Under the pieces are notes generated by a model. The model made no database searches. It had not been told where the DNA came from and worked only from the letters and a program-made list of their open reading frames with translations. Both the position numbers and the translations under genes were made by a program. A stretch of DNA of 64,000 nt, taken from Skeletonema tropicum. Taxonomy: Eukaryota > Bacillariophyta > Thalassiosirophyceae > Thalassiosirales > Thalassiosiraceae. Positions 32,918 through 42,879 of the stretch are shown here, piece after piece (position 1 is the stretch's first letter; each line of letters begins with the position of its first letter). The stretch is taken from positions 1,116,001-1,180,000 of the forward strand of contig CM074146.1 of NCBI GenBank assembly GCA_037178625.1, in the 5' to 3' direction.

Positions 32918-33095
32918 TGCTAAAACACTACTACTACTTGGTAATGATCTTCTAGTACATGATTAAACGATAAAGTGACCTTGTCGGTTTGTTGTTTATG
33001 CACTTGGATGAAATTGGCGAGGAGTCCTCGATCGGTGTCGTGTTTACCGGAAAGTTTCCTGGAAACCGGAGATTGCTATCAGCTAGTCTCCAACA
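32918..33095 (-). repeat. 3' LTR of the copia element
   Basis: This 178-bp long terminal repeat is apparently identical to 37248-37425. Confidence 0.93.
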
Positions 33096-33114
33096 CACCC
33101 TTGCGGTGAACCGA

Positions 33115-36100
33115 TCATTTGGTCGTGGTTGCCTGAAGGACTTCCTTCATCATCTGTAAGATTTCGATTTCTTTTTTCACATTTAGATATTTTTGTCGCA
33201 TTATTTGGTGATGCTTTGCTGGGTGATGTTTAGTCCAGTAGTCTCCATGATTCGATTTTCCTGGTCTCCAATAAATGTTGAATTGTCCTTGACATTCTCG
33301 ATCCCGTAGCCAGTGGTGACGCATGTCCCACTGCTTGGATTGCTTAGGTTGGATTGTTTTGTTGACATAGCCGCCCGCCGTGGAATTGTCTGTTTGTATT
33401 GGTGTTCTGCCTTGCTTGTGGCCCATTTCATTCAAGATTTGACGGATTGGAATAGCATTTGTTGCGTTGAGATATAGAGCTCCTGTTTCTGCTTCCGCTG
33501 ACGATGACATGACATTTTTAATGATTTGTGATATGTTCAATATTGCTCCATTCAATTTTGGATCTTCAACTTGTTCTGATAGGAAGTAGTGCCCCCCTGC
33601 TCTGCTTCTGGCTTGTCGCTCCGACAAATATGATGCATCACTGTGTATTGCCAGGTGCATGCCGCTGCTTCGATAAGTTAGAACTGCATTCGGATGTGTT
33701 GCTGCATAGTCTAGGAATTGCTTTGTTTTTGCTAATGTCGTTTCTGTTGGGTTGGCCTGTTCGGACGCAATTGCACTGAGTGCTGGTAACATTGTTGCAT
33801 CTACTGCCCGCGCGTAGTAATTGAATACTCCAGTAACCTCTTGGATGAATTTCTGACCTGTCTTGTCAAGTGGTGGCGCCGTGTCTGGACCTTTTGCCAA
33901 TTGTTGTTTTGCACCATAGACTATTGGTGTATGCGGATGTGGTTGATGTTGTGGTTTCTTCGGTGGTGGGTGGTTGAATCGCACTAGCGCTTCTTTTACG
34001 TAGCCCGGCATCGAGAGGTGTACCTCACGTTTGTCATAGTCCCATTCGAGCGTCATGCCTAAATACCTGTTTCCACTCCAGTCCGCTGTGCATTTGTAAT
34101 GTTGCTGTATCACTGATAAAAGATGGTCCGCATGTTCTTTTCCTACATATCTCACTCCAAAATCATCTACGACGAGCGTAAATGCAATCGGGCGTGTTTC
34201 ATGGCGCCAAAAGCCTGGCGTAATTTTGCTCTGTTTGTACCCGTGCTGTTCAAGTCGTTCTTCCAGGAGACGCTGCGCCAATATTCCTGCGTGTGGTAGG
34301 CCGTAGATTCCTCGATTGCATTCGGCATAGACATGCCCGTTGTGTGCCAGTTGTTTGAGGTTGTACTGTGCGATGACGTCCTCTGGGAACGTGTCTAACT
34401 TCATTCGAATGTATTCCTTTCTTGGTAACGGTGTGTTCAAGTAGAAATCCTTGATGTCGATGGACATGAATTTTGCACCTGGTGTGGAGATGATGCTGTT
34501 AAAGAGGAGTTTGACTGTTGTTAGATCGGCTGTTGGCGTGCCACAGTCTCCTGGATAATTGATACGATCACCCCCTATGGTTATACGTACACGATTTGGA
34601 TCGGCCTTTTCTGGTCGGTAGTTGCAACAAATTCTTGCATAAGTGACATCCTTCCATCTATCTTGGGGAATATTGCTCTGCGGGATAAAGACAATTGTAT
34701 CCGTCCCTTTTACCCTGCCTGGCATTCCTTGGGCCAATCGGCCGACTTCATTTCCGAATGCGTTTCCCCACGTGGTTTTGTACTTCGGTTTCTTCATGAG
34801 ATGCCTGTATTCCATTAGTTCGCCTGTGTCCGTATCTAATACTGCATTCGCCATTTCACAAAGTAATTGTAGTGGATACTTCCGCGCTGCCAAAGTTCCT
34901 GCTTGAGGCTGGATCGTACTGACTTCCATTGCTTGTAACATGAGCAGAGTTGCTCTTGTTTCGCTGCTCGGCTCTTCTTCTTCTTCTTGTGTGACGTAAT
35001 TGGTGAATGTCACAGGTAGTGCTGCTGCTGGGTCCGACACCCTTGGAAGTGCTGTCTGCTCTTGTGTTGTTTGCACCCTAGGAGCTGCTGCCGCCGCTGT
35101 TGTGGGCACCCTTGGAGATGCTACACCGTCTTGATTGCCTTGACTTGTTTCTGCTGCTGCTATATTCGCCGCTTGCTGCTCGAAGATTTCGACAAGTCGT
35201 TTAAGTTCGGTCATATCTGTACTTTGTACTGGTCCCTTGTTCGCCAATGCTCTGCTGAGGTTGTTTGCCGCTTTTACCACCCAATCTTGTGGTGATACAG
35301 TTGGATTTGTGAGATATTTGTGCTTGAAAAATACTGTCTCACTAATTCGCGTTGACTTGGTTTTCTCCACCCACACTTTGTACGCCCTGTAGTGTTCTTT
35401 TGACGTGCCTACATACCATCCTTTTACGGTTCTGGGAGCCCACGATTTTCGTTGCAGTGGTGGCTCATAGACTTGTACCTCACACCCAAGCGGTGCAAGT
35501 GGTTGTCGATTGTAATTGTGGGGGCCATAGAGGTGTTCCGATGCTGATACATTTGGTGTGATGTTGGAACGCCGAAGCATGTTGAGGGTGAGTTCCATTT
35601 GTGGTATCATGTAGCACCACAGTTGCATTGGAAAATTCGCCGGTAGTCCGCTGAAGCCCGAAATGATGTGTGCTTTCGCTGTTTGAATTGCTCGCTCGGC
35701 AATATTACGTCGATGTTGATTACTGGGTACAAGTTCGTACGCTCCAACTTGTCTGACTATTTCCTCTTTGTATTTCGCTGATGCTTCATTGTCTAGTATT
35801 TGCAATTTTGGGTGGATGCCTGCTGCTTTGATTCGCGTCATGATTGCTCTGTAGGCCTTGATCATATCTCCTTCTTTTCTAGATTTCATTGGTTCCATTA
35901 GAATAGCATTGCTCTTCGATTCGTAACATACCATGATGTATTCATTTCCTCTTACTGACATGACAGGAAGTTTACCCGTCTGATCTGTGAACATCGCTTG
36001 TTCACGCATTTCCTGCATGGAATAGACACCTACGTATAGAAGTGCTTCAGTTGTCTCCGGCTCCGTCGATGCTGACGTATTCTCCTGTTCGGCGTCGACT

Positions 36101-37212
36101 GCCGATGCTGTCTGCGTTGACCTGATGCCTTGTCTCTGCCCTTTGCTATGCCCTTTCATTGTTTCGTCGCTTTCTGGGAAGTATTTTCGTACTGCTGTTG
36201 CCGTGAGTCCCGGCCAAGATGCATATGCATTCCGATTGATCGCTTCGATCCAAGTCTTCTTTGTGGGAAAACCTGCTGCTGCATGGAGATACTTAATGGT
36301 TTGTTCTGTCGACGGGAGTTCATACACGTTGTGTATTGCTTCAGTTGTTTTGGGACATTGGACAAGCAGGGTTTGGGTGTTTTCATTCGTCACCGTCTCC
36401 CGGAGTGGTATGCGCCACAACCCTGTGTCTCGGCATCTGTAGCCTTTCAAGACGGCCTCTTTGCTAATTGTGATCTTGGTTGTCCGGTTATCGTAGATAT
36501 CTACCCCTTCCTTCGTGAAAATAGTTGTGTAATCTTCATCTGCAATCTTGCCGACACTTACGAGATTGTTCGTTACCCCTGGAAGTTCATGCGCTGTTGT
36601 TGCTGTGCCTCGAAGCGGAATGTCAAATTTGACTTCTTTTGTTGCGGGTTGTATTCTTCCTAATGCTGATTGGAAAAGTTTGGACGATTCTCGTCCGGTG
36701 TCAATTGTTGGTGCCATAGGATGACTTGCGGATGCTGTTGCCCCTGTGTCAAGGGCTGCTGTTGCATAATGACTATCGGCCAATTCAAGCAGAGTGTAAT
36801 AGTTGTTTTGGAGTAGTTGGTTCTCAGATGTCATCTTGTTCTTCTCTAAACTGTTAACGATTGTGTGTCTCTCCGACCACCTTCCTGCCTGCCATTTTCC
36901 CAAACGAATCCAGCCGTCATTCTCCTCTTCTTCAGGGCACCTTGCTTTACTGTGCTGTGCCATCAGCTCGCAATTGTTGTGTTTGTGCTTTCCGCCACCC
37001 CTTAAATTTTCACCATTCCTCATGAGTTCGTGGATATCATCCGGTATCTTCATGAGTTCAGAGGCTATATCTGCCAGGGTCTGCACTCGTGCTGCGTTCT
37101 TTTGTTGCACGGCCTCCATCGTCAGCTCCAGAATGAGCTGCATGAGCTGCACTTTCCCCGTTTTCGTTTTCAACTGCCATTGCAGCAAATCTATGTACTC
37201 TTTCGAGTTCAT
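33115..37212 (-). CDS. Copia Gag-Pol polyprotein
   Basis: The single frame of 1,365 aa runs from ATG 37212. Domains in order: a short Gag-like region with a minimal Cys/His motif (CELMAQHSKARC, residues 81-92); aspartic protease with DTGA at Asp155; an integrase region with the diatom-typical LHAAAGFPTKKTW and WPGLTATAVRKYFPESDET; and integrase acidic residues in TDQTG (about 410), ILDNEAS (about 473) and NIAERAIQ (about 505). Then comes reverse transcriptase with SIDIKDFYLN and the catalytic VDDFG near 1014, and RNase H with HSDAS (about 1190), SSSAEAETGALY and QTDNST. No stop or shift is present. The zinc knuckle is weak compared with typical CCHC. The order protease-integrase-RT-RNase H defines Ty1/copia. 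Confidence 0.95.
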   Translation of the reverse strand: MNSKEYIDLLQWQLKTKTGKVQLMQLILELTMEAVQQKNAARVQTLADIASELMKIPDDIHELMRNGENLRGGGKHKHNNCELMAQHSKARCPEEEENDGWIRLGKWQAGRWSERHTIVNSLEKNKMTSENQLLQNNYYTLLELADSHYATAALDTGATASASHPMAPTIDTGRESSKLFQSALGRIQPATKEVKFDIPLRGTATTAHELPGVTNNLVSVGKIADEDYTTIFTKEGVDIYDNRTTKITISKEAVLKGYRCRDTGLWRIPLRETVTNENTQTLLVQCPKTTEAIHNVYELPSTEQTIKYLHAAAGFPTKKTWIEAINRNAYASWPGLTATAVRKYFPESDETMKGHSKGQRQGIRSTQTASAVDAEQENTSASTEPETTEALLYVGVYSMQEMREQAMFTDQTGKLPVMSVRGNEYIMVCYESKSNAILMEPMKSRKEGDMIKAYRAIMTRIKAAGIHPKLQILDNEASAKYKEEIVRQVGAYELVPSNQHRRNIAERAIQTAKAHIISGFSGLPANFPMQLWCYMIPQMELTLNMLRRSNITPNVSASEHLYGPHNYNRQPLAPLGCEVQVYEPPLQRKSWAPRTVKGWYVGTSKEHYRAYKVWVEKTKSTRISETVFFKHKYLTNPTVSPQDWVVKAANNLSRALANKGPVQSTDMTELKRLVEIFEQQAANIAAAETSQGNQDGVASPRVPTTAAAAAPRVQTTQEQTALPRVSDPAAALPVTFTNYVTQEEEEEPSSETRATLLMLQAMEVSTIQPQAGTLAARKYPLQLLCEMANAVLDTDTGELMEYRHLMKKPKYKTTWGNAFGNEVGRLAQGMPGRVKGTDTIVFIPQSNIPQDRWKDVTYARICCNYRPEKADPNRVRITIGGDRINYPGDCGTPTADLTTVKLLFNSIISTPGAKFMSIDIKDFYLNTPLPRKEYIRMKLDTFPEDVIAQYNLKQLAHNGHVYAECNRGIYGLPHAGILAQRLLEERLEQHGYKQSKITPGFWRHETRPIAFTLVVDDFGVRYVGKEHADHLLSVIQQHYKCTADWSGNRYLGMTLEWDYDKREVHLSMPGYVKEALVRFNHPPPKKPQHQPHPHTPIVYGAKQQLAKGPDTAPPLDKTGQKFIQEVTGVFNYYARAVDATMLPALSAIASEQANPTETTLAKTKQFLDYAATHPNAVLTYRSSGMHLAIHSDASYLSERQARSRAGGHYFLSEQVEDPKLNGAILNISQIIKNVMSSSAEAETGALYLNATNAIPIRQILNEMGHKQGRTPIQTDNSTAGGYVNKTIQPKQSKQWDMRHHWLRDRECQGQFNIYWRPGKSNHGDYWTKHHPAKHHQIMRQKYLNVKKEIEILQMMKEVLQATTTK

Positions 37213-37247
37213 TTTTGTTGTTGTGGACTCATACGTTTAATCATGTA

Positions 37248-37425
37248 TGCTAAAACACTACTACTACTTGGTAATGATCTTCTAGTACATGATTAAACGA
37301 TAAAGTGACCTTGTCGGTTTGTTGTTTATGCACTTGGATGAAATTGGCGAGGAGTCCTCGATCGGTGTCGTGTTTACCGGAAAGTTTCCTGGAAACCGGA
37401 GATTGCTATCAGCTAGTCTCCAACA
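37248..37425 (-). repeat. 5' LTR of the copia element
   Basis: This 178-bp long terminal repeat begins the element on the coding strand and drives its transcription. Confidence 0.93.
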
Positions 37426-38445
37426 CACACACTGCTCAAAAGGCGGCCACAAACGATGAACCAAGACTTAACTAAGCGCACTTGCGCCTGACGAAGTAAG
37501 TAATTTACTTTACCCCAATCGTGTATCGCTGCGCTCTCCACTAGTGCTGTGATAATCATTCCTGCGTGAGGACAATAGTGTTATCAATAGGCGCAATTTT
37601 TTACTTGCTGCCAGTGTCTCCTACCGTGAGTGTTGTGAAGAGTGAGTGGACGCTTTTTGAGCAGTGTGTGTCCGATTTTTCTTTTTTGTGTCCGGCCCCG
37701 TTGCGACACTAACAAATGCCCGTCCACGATATTTGCCCGCCCCCATGAGCTGACACTCCCGCGGGAAATTTCTGTGGACACACTGTACATACTTTAAAAA
37801 CGTGCACTGCTTTCTGCAAGAGGGCCGCACGGCCCGAGTGCAGAAAAAGCAGGGCGCGATTTTTATGTATGCAATCCCCTGTGCAAAATCGCTATTTTAG
37901 GCGAGAATCCATGCATGGATGATATTGTACATGTGAAGGAACTCCATATAAAAGCCCTCGTGGATGACCTCAATTACCGGTAAAATAATGCAAAAAGTGG
38001 ATTTAGATTTAGTTCCCACGTTGCATCAGCCCTCAAATATACGTAGGAATCGTCCATACGCACGTTCTAGATGTGCATTTTCTCATTTAGAGCAGTACCG
38101 CTCAGAAGTTACCAGTTTTATTTTTTCACAAAGACAAAATATCAGCACCGGTCAGAAGCAATTGGAGAACACCTCAGAACCGTTCAGATAAAATCTTTCT
38201 TTCTGATTATAGTAGGAATTCAGTATCCCAATCGTTGAGTTGTCATGAAGACAACGTGAGATGCATGCAGACGATTCCACGAATTCCAACGTCTAGATGT
38301 ATGGAGAAACTTTCCGCCACAATTTCAAATAAATACGAAGTTAATCAGAGATTAGATATCTGCGATACGAAAAGGGACCTGCTTCGGTACAACGGTACGG
38401 TCTTCAACACACGTTATCGTGAGCAACAGAGAAAAATGTGTGGGT

Positions 38446-38704
38446 AATAACTCCCTACAGGTCGACCTCTCGGCGAAAACGCTATTACGACGAAGTTGAA
38501 GGTTGCTAAAAGAAGCTGGGGCTTGGTGATGTTGGTGGCCATGCTCTTCGCCGCTTGTGTGGTACCACGTTGCATAATGCCGAAGGCGTGAGTGTCGAGG
38601 AAGCTCTTGCTGCGATGCGTCATGGATCTACTGCCTCAGCTCGCACATACATGGTGCGTGGTCAAGCCTTGGAGGCGAATAAATTGAGTGCTTTCAATCT
38701 CTAG
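38446..38704 (+). pseudogene. Tyrosine recombinase, C-terminal fragment
   Basis: The best frame reads DVGGHALRRLCGTTL, then EGVSVEEALAAMRHGS, then TYMVRGQALEANKLSAFNL and stop. This gives the HxxR box, the second His/Trp position (RHGS) and the nucleophile-type Tyr of the tyrosine-recombinase fold in the right order. The upstream part (GRPLGENAITTKL) lies in another frame, so the gene is broken. It differs clearly from the recombinase at 54212. It may derive from a DIRS/Ngaro or Crypton-like element. Confidence 0.6.
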
Positions 38705-38977
38705 CCGAGTGCAAAGAAGGAGGAATAACATTTTTGATACGAACGATTATGACCCACCTCCAGACGAAGAAAAATGGGTTCGAACTCCCTGCGGAAACTA
38801 TAATTTTGTAGTGTAAAATAAAAGTTCTTGTTGCCGCAAAAGCTTAATCACTGAACCATTACTATCCTATCCTGCTGCGTGCTGTCATTAGGCGTATCGG
38901 GATAGTGGGCGCTTTTCATACCCTCTTGTGGGCGGTGCCCACGTGGGGCCTACAACTGCAAAAAATCAGGTGAAAAT

Positions 38978-39195
38978 TCATAGGGAGCCAAGATCCGCAC
39001 TTGCTGCGGCCTTTCACCTACCCATTTTCCTCGATTCCAGCGGAGCGTATCGCTCTAGTAGTTAGGCACTATCTCTTGGACACTTCCCGCTCTTTTGGGG
39101 GATAGCTTGGTAGCCGCAATGATCATTGTTTTGTCAACTTCCTCACGTAGCTAACACCAAACAACAATCATTGCTTTCATCATTTTGTTTTCTCC
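38978..39195. repeat. 218-bp repeat A, copy 1
   Basis: From TCATAGGGAGCCAAGATCCG to CATTTTGTTTTCTCC, it appears identical to 45311-45528. The two copies sit near opposite ends of the TIR element, like LTRs, but lack TG...CA ends. Confidence 0.9.
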
Positions 39196-39419
39196 ACCAT
39201 CAATAAAGGGACCAGTAATTCCCTCCGCCCCACTGGCTTCGTGTCGAACTCACCATCCGCGTGCGTCAGGTGTGCTACGGCGACCAACAACCGAGGACTT
39301 TTTCCACCATCCATGCCCATCCATTAGATATCATCAAAAATTTTCTTCAGCCTACCAGCACAACTTAGCAGTAAATCAGTGCCCTCATGGCACTAAAAAA
39401 TAAACTCTCTCATCGAAAC

Positions 39420-39830
39420 ATATCAATGGCCTTACGGTCCCAACAATCATTTTCTCGCTGAAGTAAATCAGTGGCCGTCACGGCACAAAAAATCAATTCT
39501 CTATCTCAGCTGTTCCCTCCGACCGAGGGTTTCAGTTCTCTTATCTTCATTGAAGTAAATCAGTGGCCATCACGGCACAAAAAATCAATCCTCACTCTCA
39601 GCTGTTCCCTCCGATCGGGGTTTCAGTTCTTTTATCTCCACTGAAGTAAATCAGTGGCCATCACGGCACAAAAAATCAATTCTCTCTCTCAGCTGTTCCC
39701 TCCGATCGAGGGTTTCAGTTCTCTCTTATCTCAACTGCTCCTCCGGTCGAGGGTTTCAGTTCTCTCATCTCAGCTGTTCCCTCCGATCGAGGGCTTCAGC
39801 TCTTTTATCTCAGATGTTCCCTCTGATTGA
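39420..39830. repeat. Minisatellite, about 91-bp unit
   Basis: Units beginning AAATCAGTGGCC and containing CAGCTGTTCCCTCCGATCGA start near 39463, 39554 and 39645. Degenerate shorter copies of the CAGCTGTTCC part follow to about 39930. Confidence 0.8.
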
Positions 39831-40739
39831 GAGAATCAGAGTTCTTACCCTTTCGCTTAAGTATATCAGCGGCCTTACAGCGCCAAAAATAATTATCTCA
39901 GCTGTTCCCCAAGGGAGGGGTTTCAGTTCTCTTTGTTCACTGCTCCCGAGAGGAGCTCCAGTTCTTTTTACTCGCTGTATCCTCCGTCCCTGGAGGGGTG
40001 TCAGCTTCTTCCTAGCTATGCCTCGGCGTTTAGTTTCGGCCTCCTTTTCTTATTCATCATGGGGCTTACTCTACGTTTACAAAAGTAAGGTCAATCCAAC
40101 ATTTCGTTCTTCTTGTATTCTCATCATTTCTTTATTAATCTTGGGTCTCCCTCCACGGTTGGGGTCAACCTAACAATTCAGTTCTTGTCCTATTTTCATC
40201 ATTTCTTCATTTTACTTTGCTGCGTTCCAACGAACATCGACGTTTTAGGACATGGCATCATTAAATTACTTTGTTCCGATCTACCCCCATGTATGTGAGC
40301 GGGGTTGCGGCCAATCTATCTTTTCTTCTACTCGTTCTTCGAGTTAATCAGTGGTAGGAGCACGAAGACATTCTTCATTACTCAATTTCCCCTTTTGGTC
40401 TGCATGGGCATGGGACATTCGAGTTCAGACTTTCATCATAAGTATACCAGGGAAAGCAGTTCAGGTCCAGAGCTATTATGATAATCCGCTATCCTGAGGC
40501 GGGGCAGTCCCGACTCAGATTCTTTAGCTCCAGTTCTTATATTCCCTGCTCCTGTGCGGTGGAGCACTTCAGTCTTCAGATCTTTGCTCCAGTCTGCTCC
40601 CAAATAGGGCAGTGGCGAGTGTGAGGCTGAACAGATAAAGAAGGAGCCGCACTTGGCTGAGAACTCGTCGGAATGACTTTGAGGGCGATGCACTAGGAGT
40701 ATGAGTAAATGATGCCCAACAGATACTAAGGTAGCAGAA

Positions 40740-41500
40740 CTCGGCCACGATGATGCTGCGCATTTTAGTCGGAGTGAAACTTGGCGGAAACACGACTTTG
40801 TAGCCCAGAGCTTTTTCTCCTTAGAGTTTTCTCATTTCTTAGGCAACTCGAGCTTCTTCTCTTATCTGATCTGAATTTGGGAGGTTCGCCTCTTTCGATA
40901 TCATTCTTTTATCTGGGGCTCCTCTTCCTTAGGGGCAATCAGGGGTCTCCTCTCTCGGTCGTGCATGCGAATACATGTCTCTCGTTCTTGTTTCTCAAAC
41001 TCAAGATCACGTATCTTCTGGCATCCGCTCCAATATATGGACCAATATCAGATAAAGTGGTGTTACTATATTTTGTGGGTAGTTTTGGGCTTTGACTAGT
41101 ATTTGGACTTAGACCTTCTACTGGTCATGTTCGTTCTGGCTTGCGTCGTGGTCTTCCAAGATGCATTTCTTAAGATCGGGTATCTTATGATACCCATATT
41201 TTGTGGGTAGTATTTGGGGCTCGGCGAATAGTGGACCTTGTTCCAGTTGCGTCATGGTCTATGGGAATCAGCTCAATCTATCTCGCGATGTATCTTCCTT
41301 TGTGTCATCTTTGGTTTCGCAAGATGTCGCCATCCTTTCTATCATAACTTCGCACTTGCGTCGATGCATCGTGTCTCTTTGTGTATCCTTTCTATTACTT
41401 ATGCCTTCGGCCTCTTTCTGAACGACCATGTCTCTTTCTCGGAAAAATTGGCTAAACGTCATCTCATGATACGTCTTCCTCTTGTCACTTTCAGTTCCCC
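40740..41500. repeat. Internal duplicated block, copy 1
   Basis: Sub-blocks recur in diverged form at 42482-43080. Examples are TTTTGTGGGTAGT, TTGGCTTGCGTCGTGGTCTT, AGATGTCGCCATC, GGAGTGAAACTTGGC and GGAGGTTCGCCT. Order differs between the copies, so the element interior has been rearranged. Confidence 0.6.
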
Positions 41501-41771
41501 CCAGCTAATCTCCGGATTCATGCTCTTGCGGGCACCATCCTCGGTCTTGGTTTGCTGACGGCTTACTGTATATCAACCTTTTCGGGACATAAACAGGAGC
41601 ACGTTAAGGGACACTTACTACGGCCATAGGCTATGCACCAGCCTATATCGATGAGTAGATAAATGCACAAGCTACACGGTAGAACAGCTTCGTTTACTAC
41701 AATTAGTGAGCCCGTCATCGTCATGTCGACAGCTCACAAAGCTACGAAGCTAAAGATCTTGAAGATTCTCT

Positions 41772-42479
41772 TCAAGGGTCATTTCGCTGGGAATCCCAAT
41801 AGGTTATTCCCAACACGCTCCTTCGATTGAAGTGAGGCTCGGCTCTGATTTCAATCGACTCTTCAGTATGATCGATTGGGTATCCCATTAGCTTTGCCCT
41901 ATCTATTTTGAATGGTCTCCCCTGTTTGGGTTTGGCCATGACATCGATCCACATCTTGTCAGTATACTCATGCTCAATCTCAACTAATCCTTTCTCCACT
42001 TGATCTGTGATGTAGAAGAATCTTTGTTCGATATGCTTAATTCTCTTGCTGCTAGATGAGCGTCCATTCATCTCCAACAGGATTGCACTTTGGTTATCTT
42101 GTTTCAGGATTGTGTGTTTCACATCGAAACCTTGCGCACGTAAGAAATGCACTGACCAAAGGATGGTTGGTAGTGCGTCGTGTACTCCGACTATCTCAGT
42201 TTCAGTCGAGCTTCTAGTATTCATCTTTTGCTTCATGCACATGGTTACTGCCGCTCCTTCGCCTAGAGTCAACCCCGCTCCTGTATGTCCGCGCATGTCT
42301 GGATGTACTCCATGAGACGCGTCTACCAGCCAAGTAATGAAATCCAGGTTATCGATCTTAAGGCGCAGCCTCATTCTCCTTGTTCCTTTCAAGTATCGGA
42401 GTACTCGTCTCAGTTTGAGCCAGTCATCTACTTGGGACTCTCTTCGCCCATGTTTGGAGATGATACCTCTCGTTGTCAT
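41772..42479 (-). pseudogene. Ty1/copia RNase H fragment
   Basis: The frame matches the C-terminal RNase H region of a copia polyprotein: LRRVLRYLKGT, WLVDASHGVHPDMRGHTGAG, KMNTRSSTETEIVGVHDALP and LKQDNQSAILLEMNG. HTDMWVDVM-type text follows (here DKMWIDVMAKPKQG). It is a different copia lineage from the element at 32918. The upstream polymerase is absent. Confidence 0.8.
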
Positions 42480-42879
42480 GCTATCTTTTGTGGGTAGTAT
42501 TTGGGCTTTTACTAGTATTTGGACTTTGATCTTCTACCGGGTCATGTTCGTTTTGGCTTGCGTCGTGGTCTTTCAAGATGCGTTCCTTATGAAGAATCAA
42601 TCTAATCTCGTGACTTCTCTTCCTCTTGTGTCATCTTCAGTTTCGCGAGATGTCGCCATCATTTCTATACCATCTCTTCGCACTTTCACTTGCGTCGATA
42701 AGTCTTGTCTCCTTATCTATCCTTTCTCTATTATTTCTGTCTCCGGCCTCTTTCCGAACGGTCATATCACTTCCTCGGTCTTCGAATGATGTTTCTCCCG
42801 GGGAAGCGGCTAAATACCATCTCACAATAGGATACATCTTCCTCAATAGGATACATCTTCCTCTTGCCATACTCTTGTG

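Larger units (their letters stand above)
32918..37425 (-). mobile_element. Ty1/copia retrotransposon (CoDi-like), complete
   Basis: Two 178-bp LTRs (32918-33095 and 37248-37425) look identical by eye. They run, on the coding strand, from TGTTGGAG to TTTTAGCA. A 5-bp target duplication CACAC lies at 32913-32917 and 37426-37430. A purine-rich CGCAAGGGTG precedes the 3' LTR as polypurine tract. One long frame (33115-37212) fills the interior, and the leader between 5' LTR and ATG is only 35 bp. Identical LTRs and an open frame indicate recent insertion and possible activity. Confidence 0.93.
32677..37785. mobile_element. Non-autonomous Tc1/mariner-like element, split by a copia insertion
   Basis: The left end CAGCGTGTCTACAGAAGTT and the inverse complement of the right end CAGTGTGTCCACAGAAATT agree at 21 of 25 positions. 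Each is bordered by TA (32675-32676 and 37786-37787), the Tc1/mariner target. Without the copia element it is about 600 bp. Internally it repeats TGCCCGTCCAC and ATTTGCCCGC near both ends. No transposase is present. Confidence 0.65.

Noticed and set aside
38765..38800. Possible tRNA T-arm GGGTTCGAACTCCC
   Set aside because: No D-arm or anticodon arm lies at the needed distance upstream.
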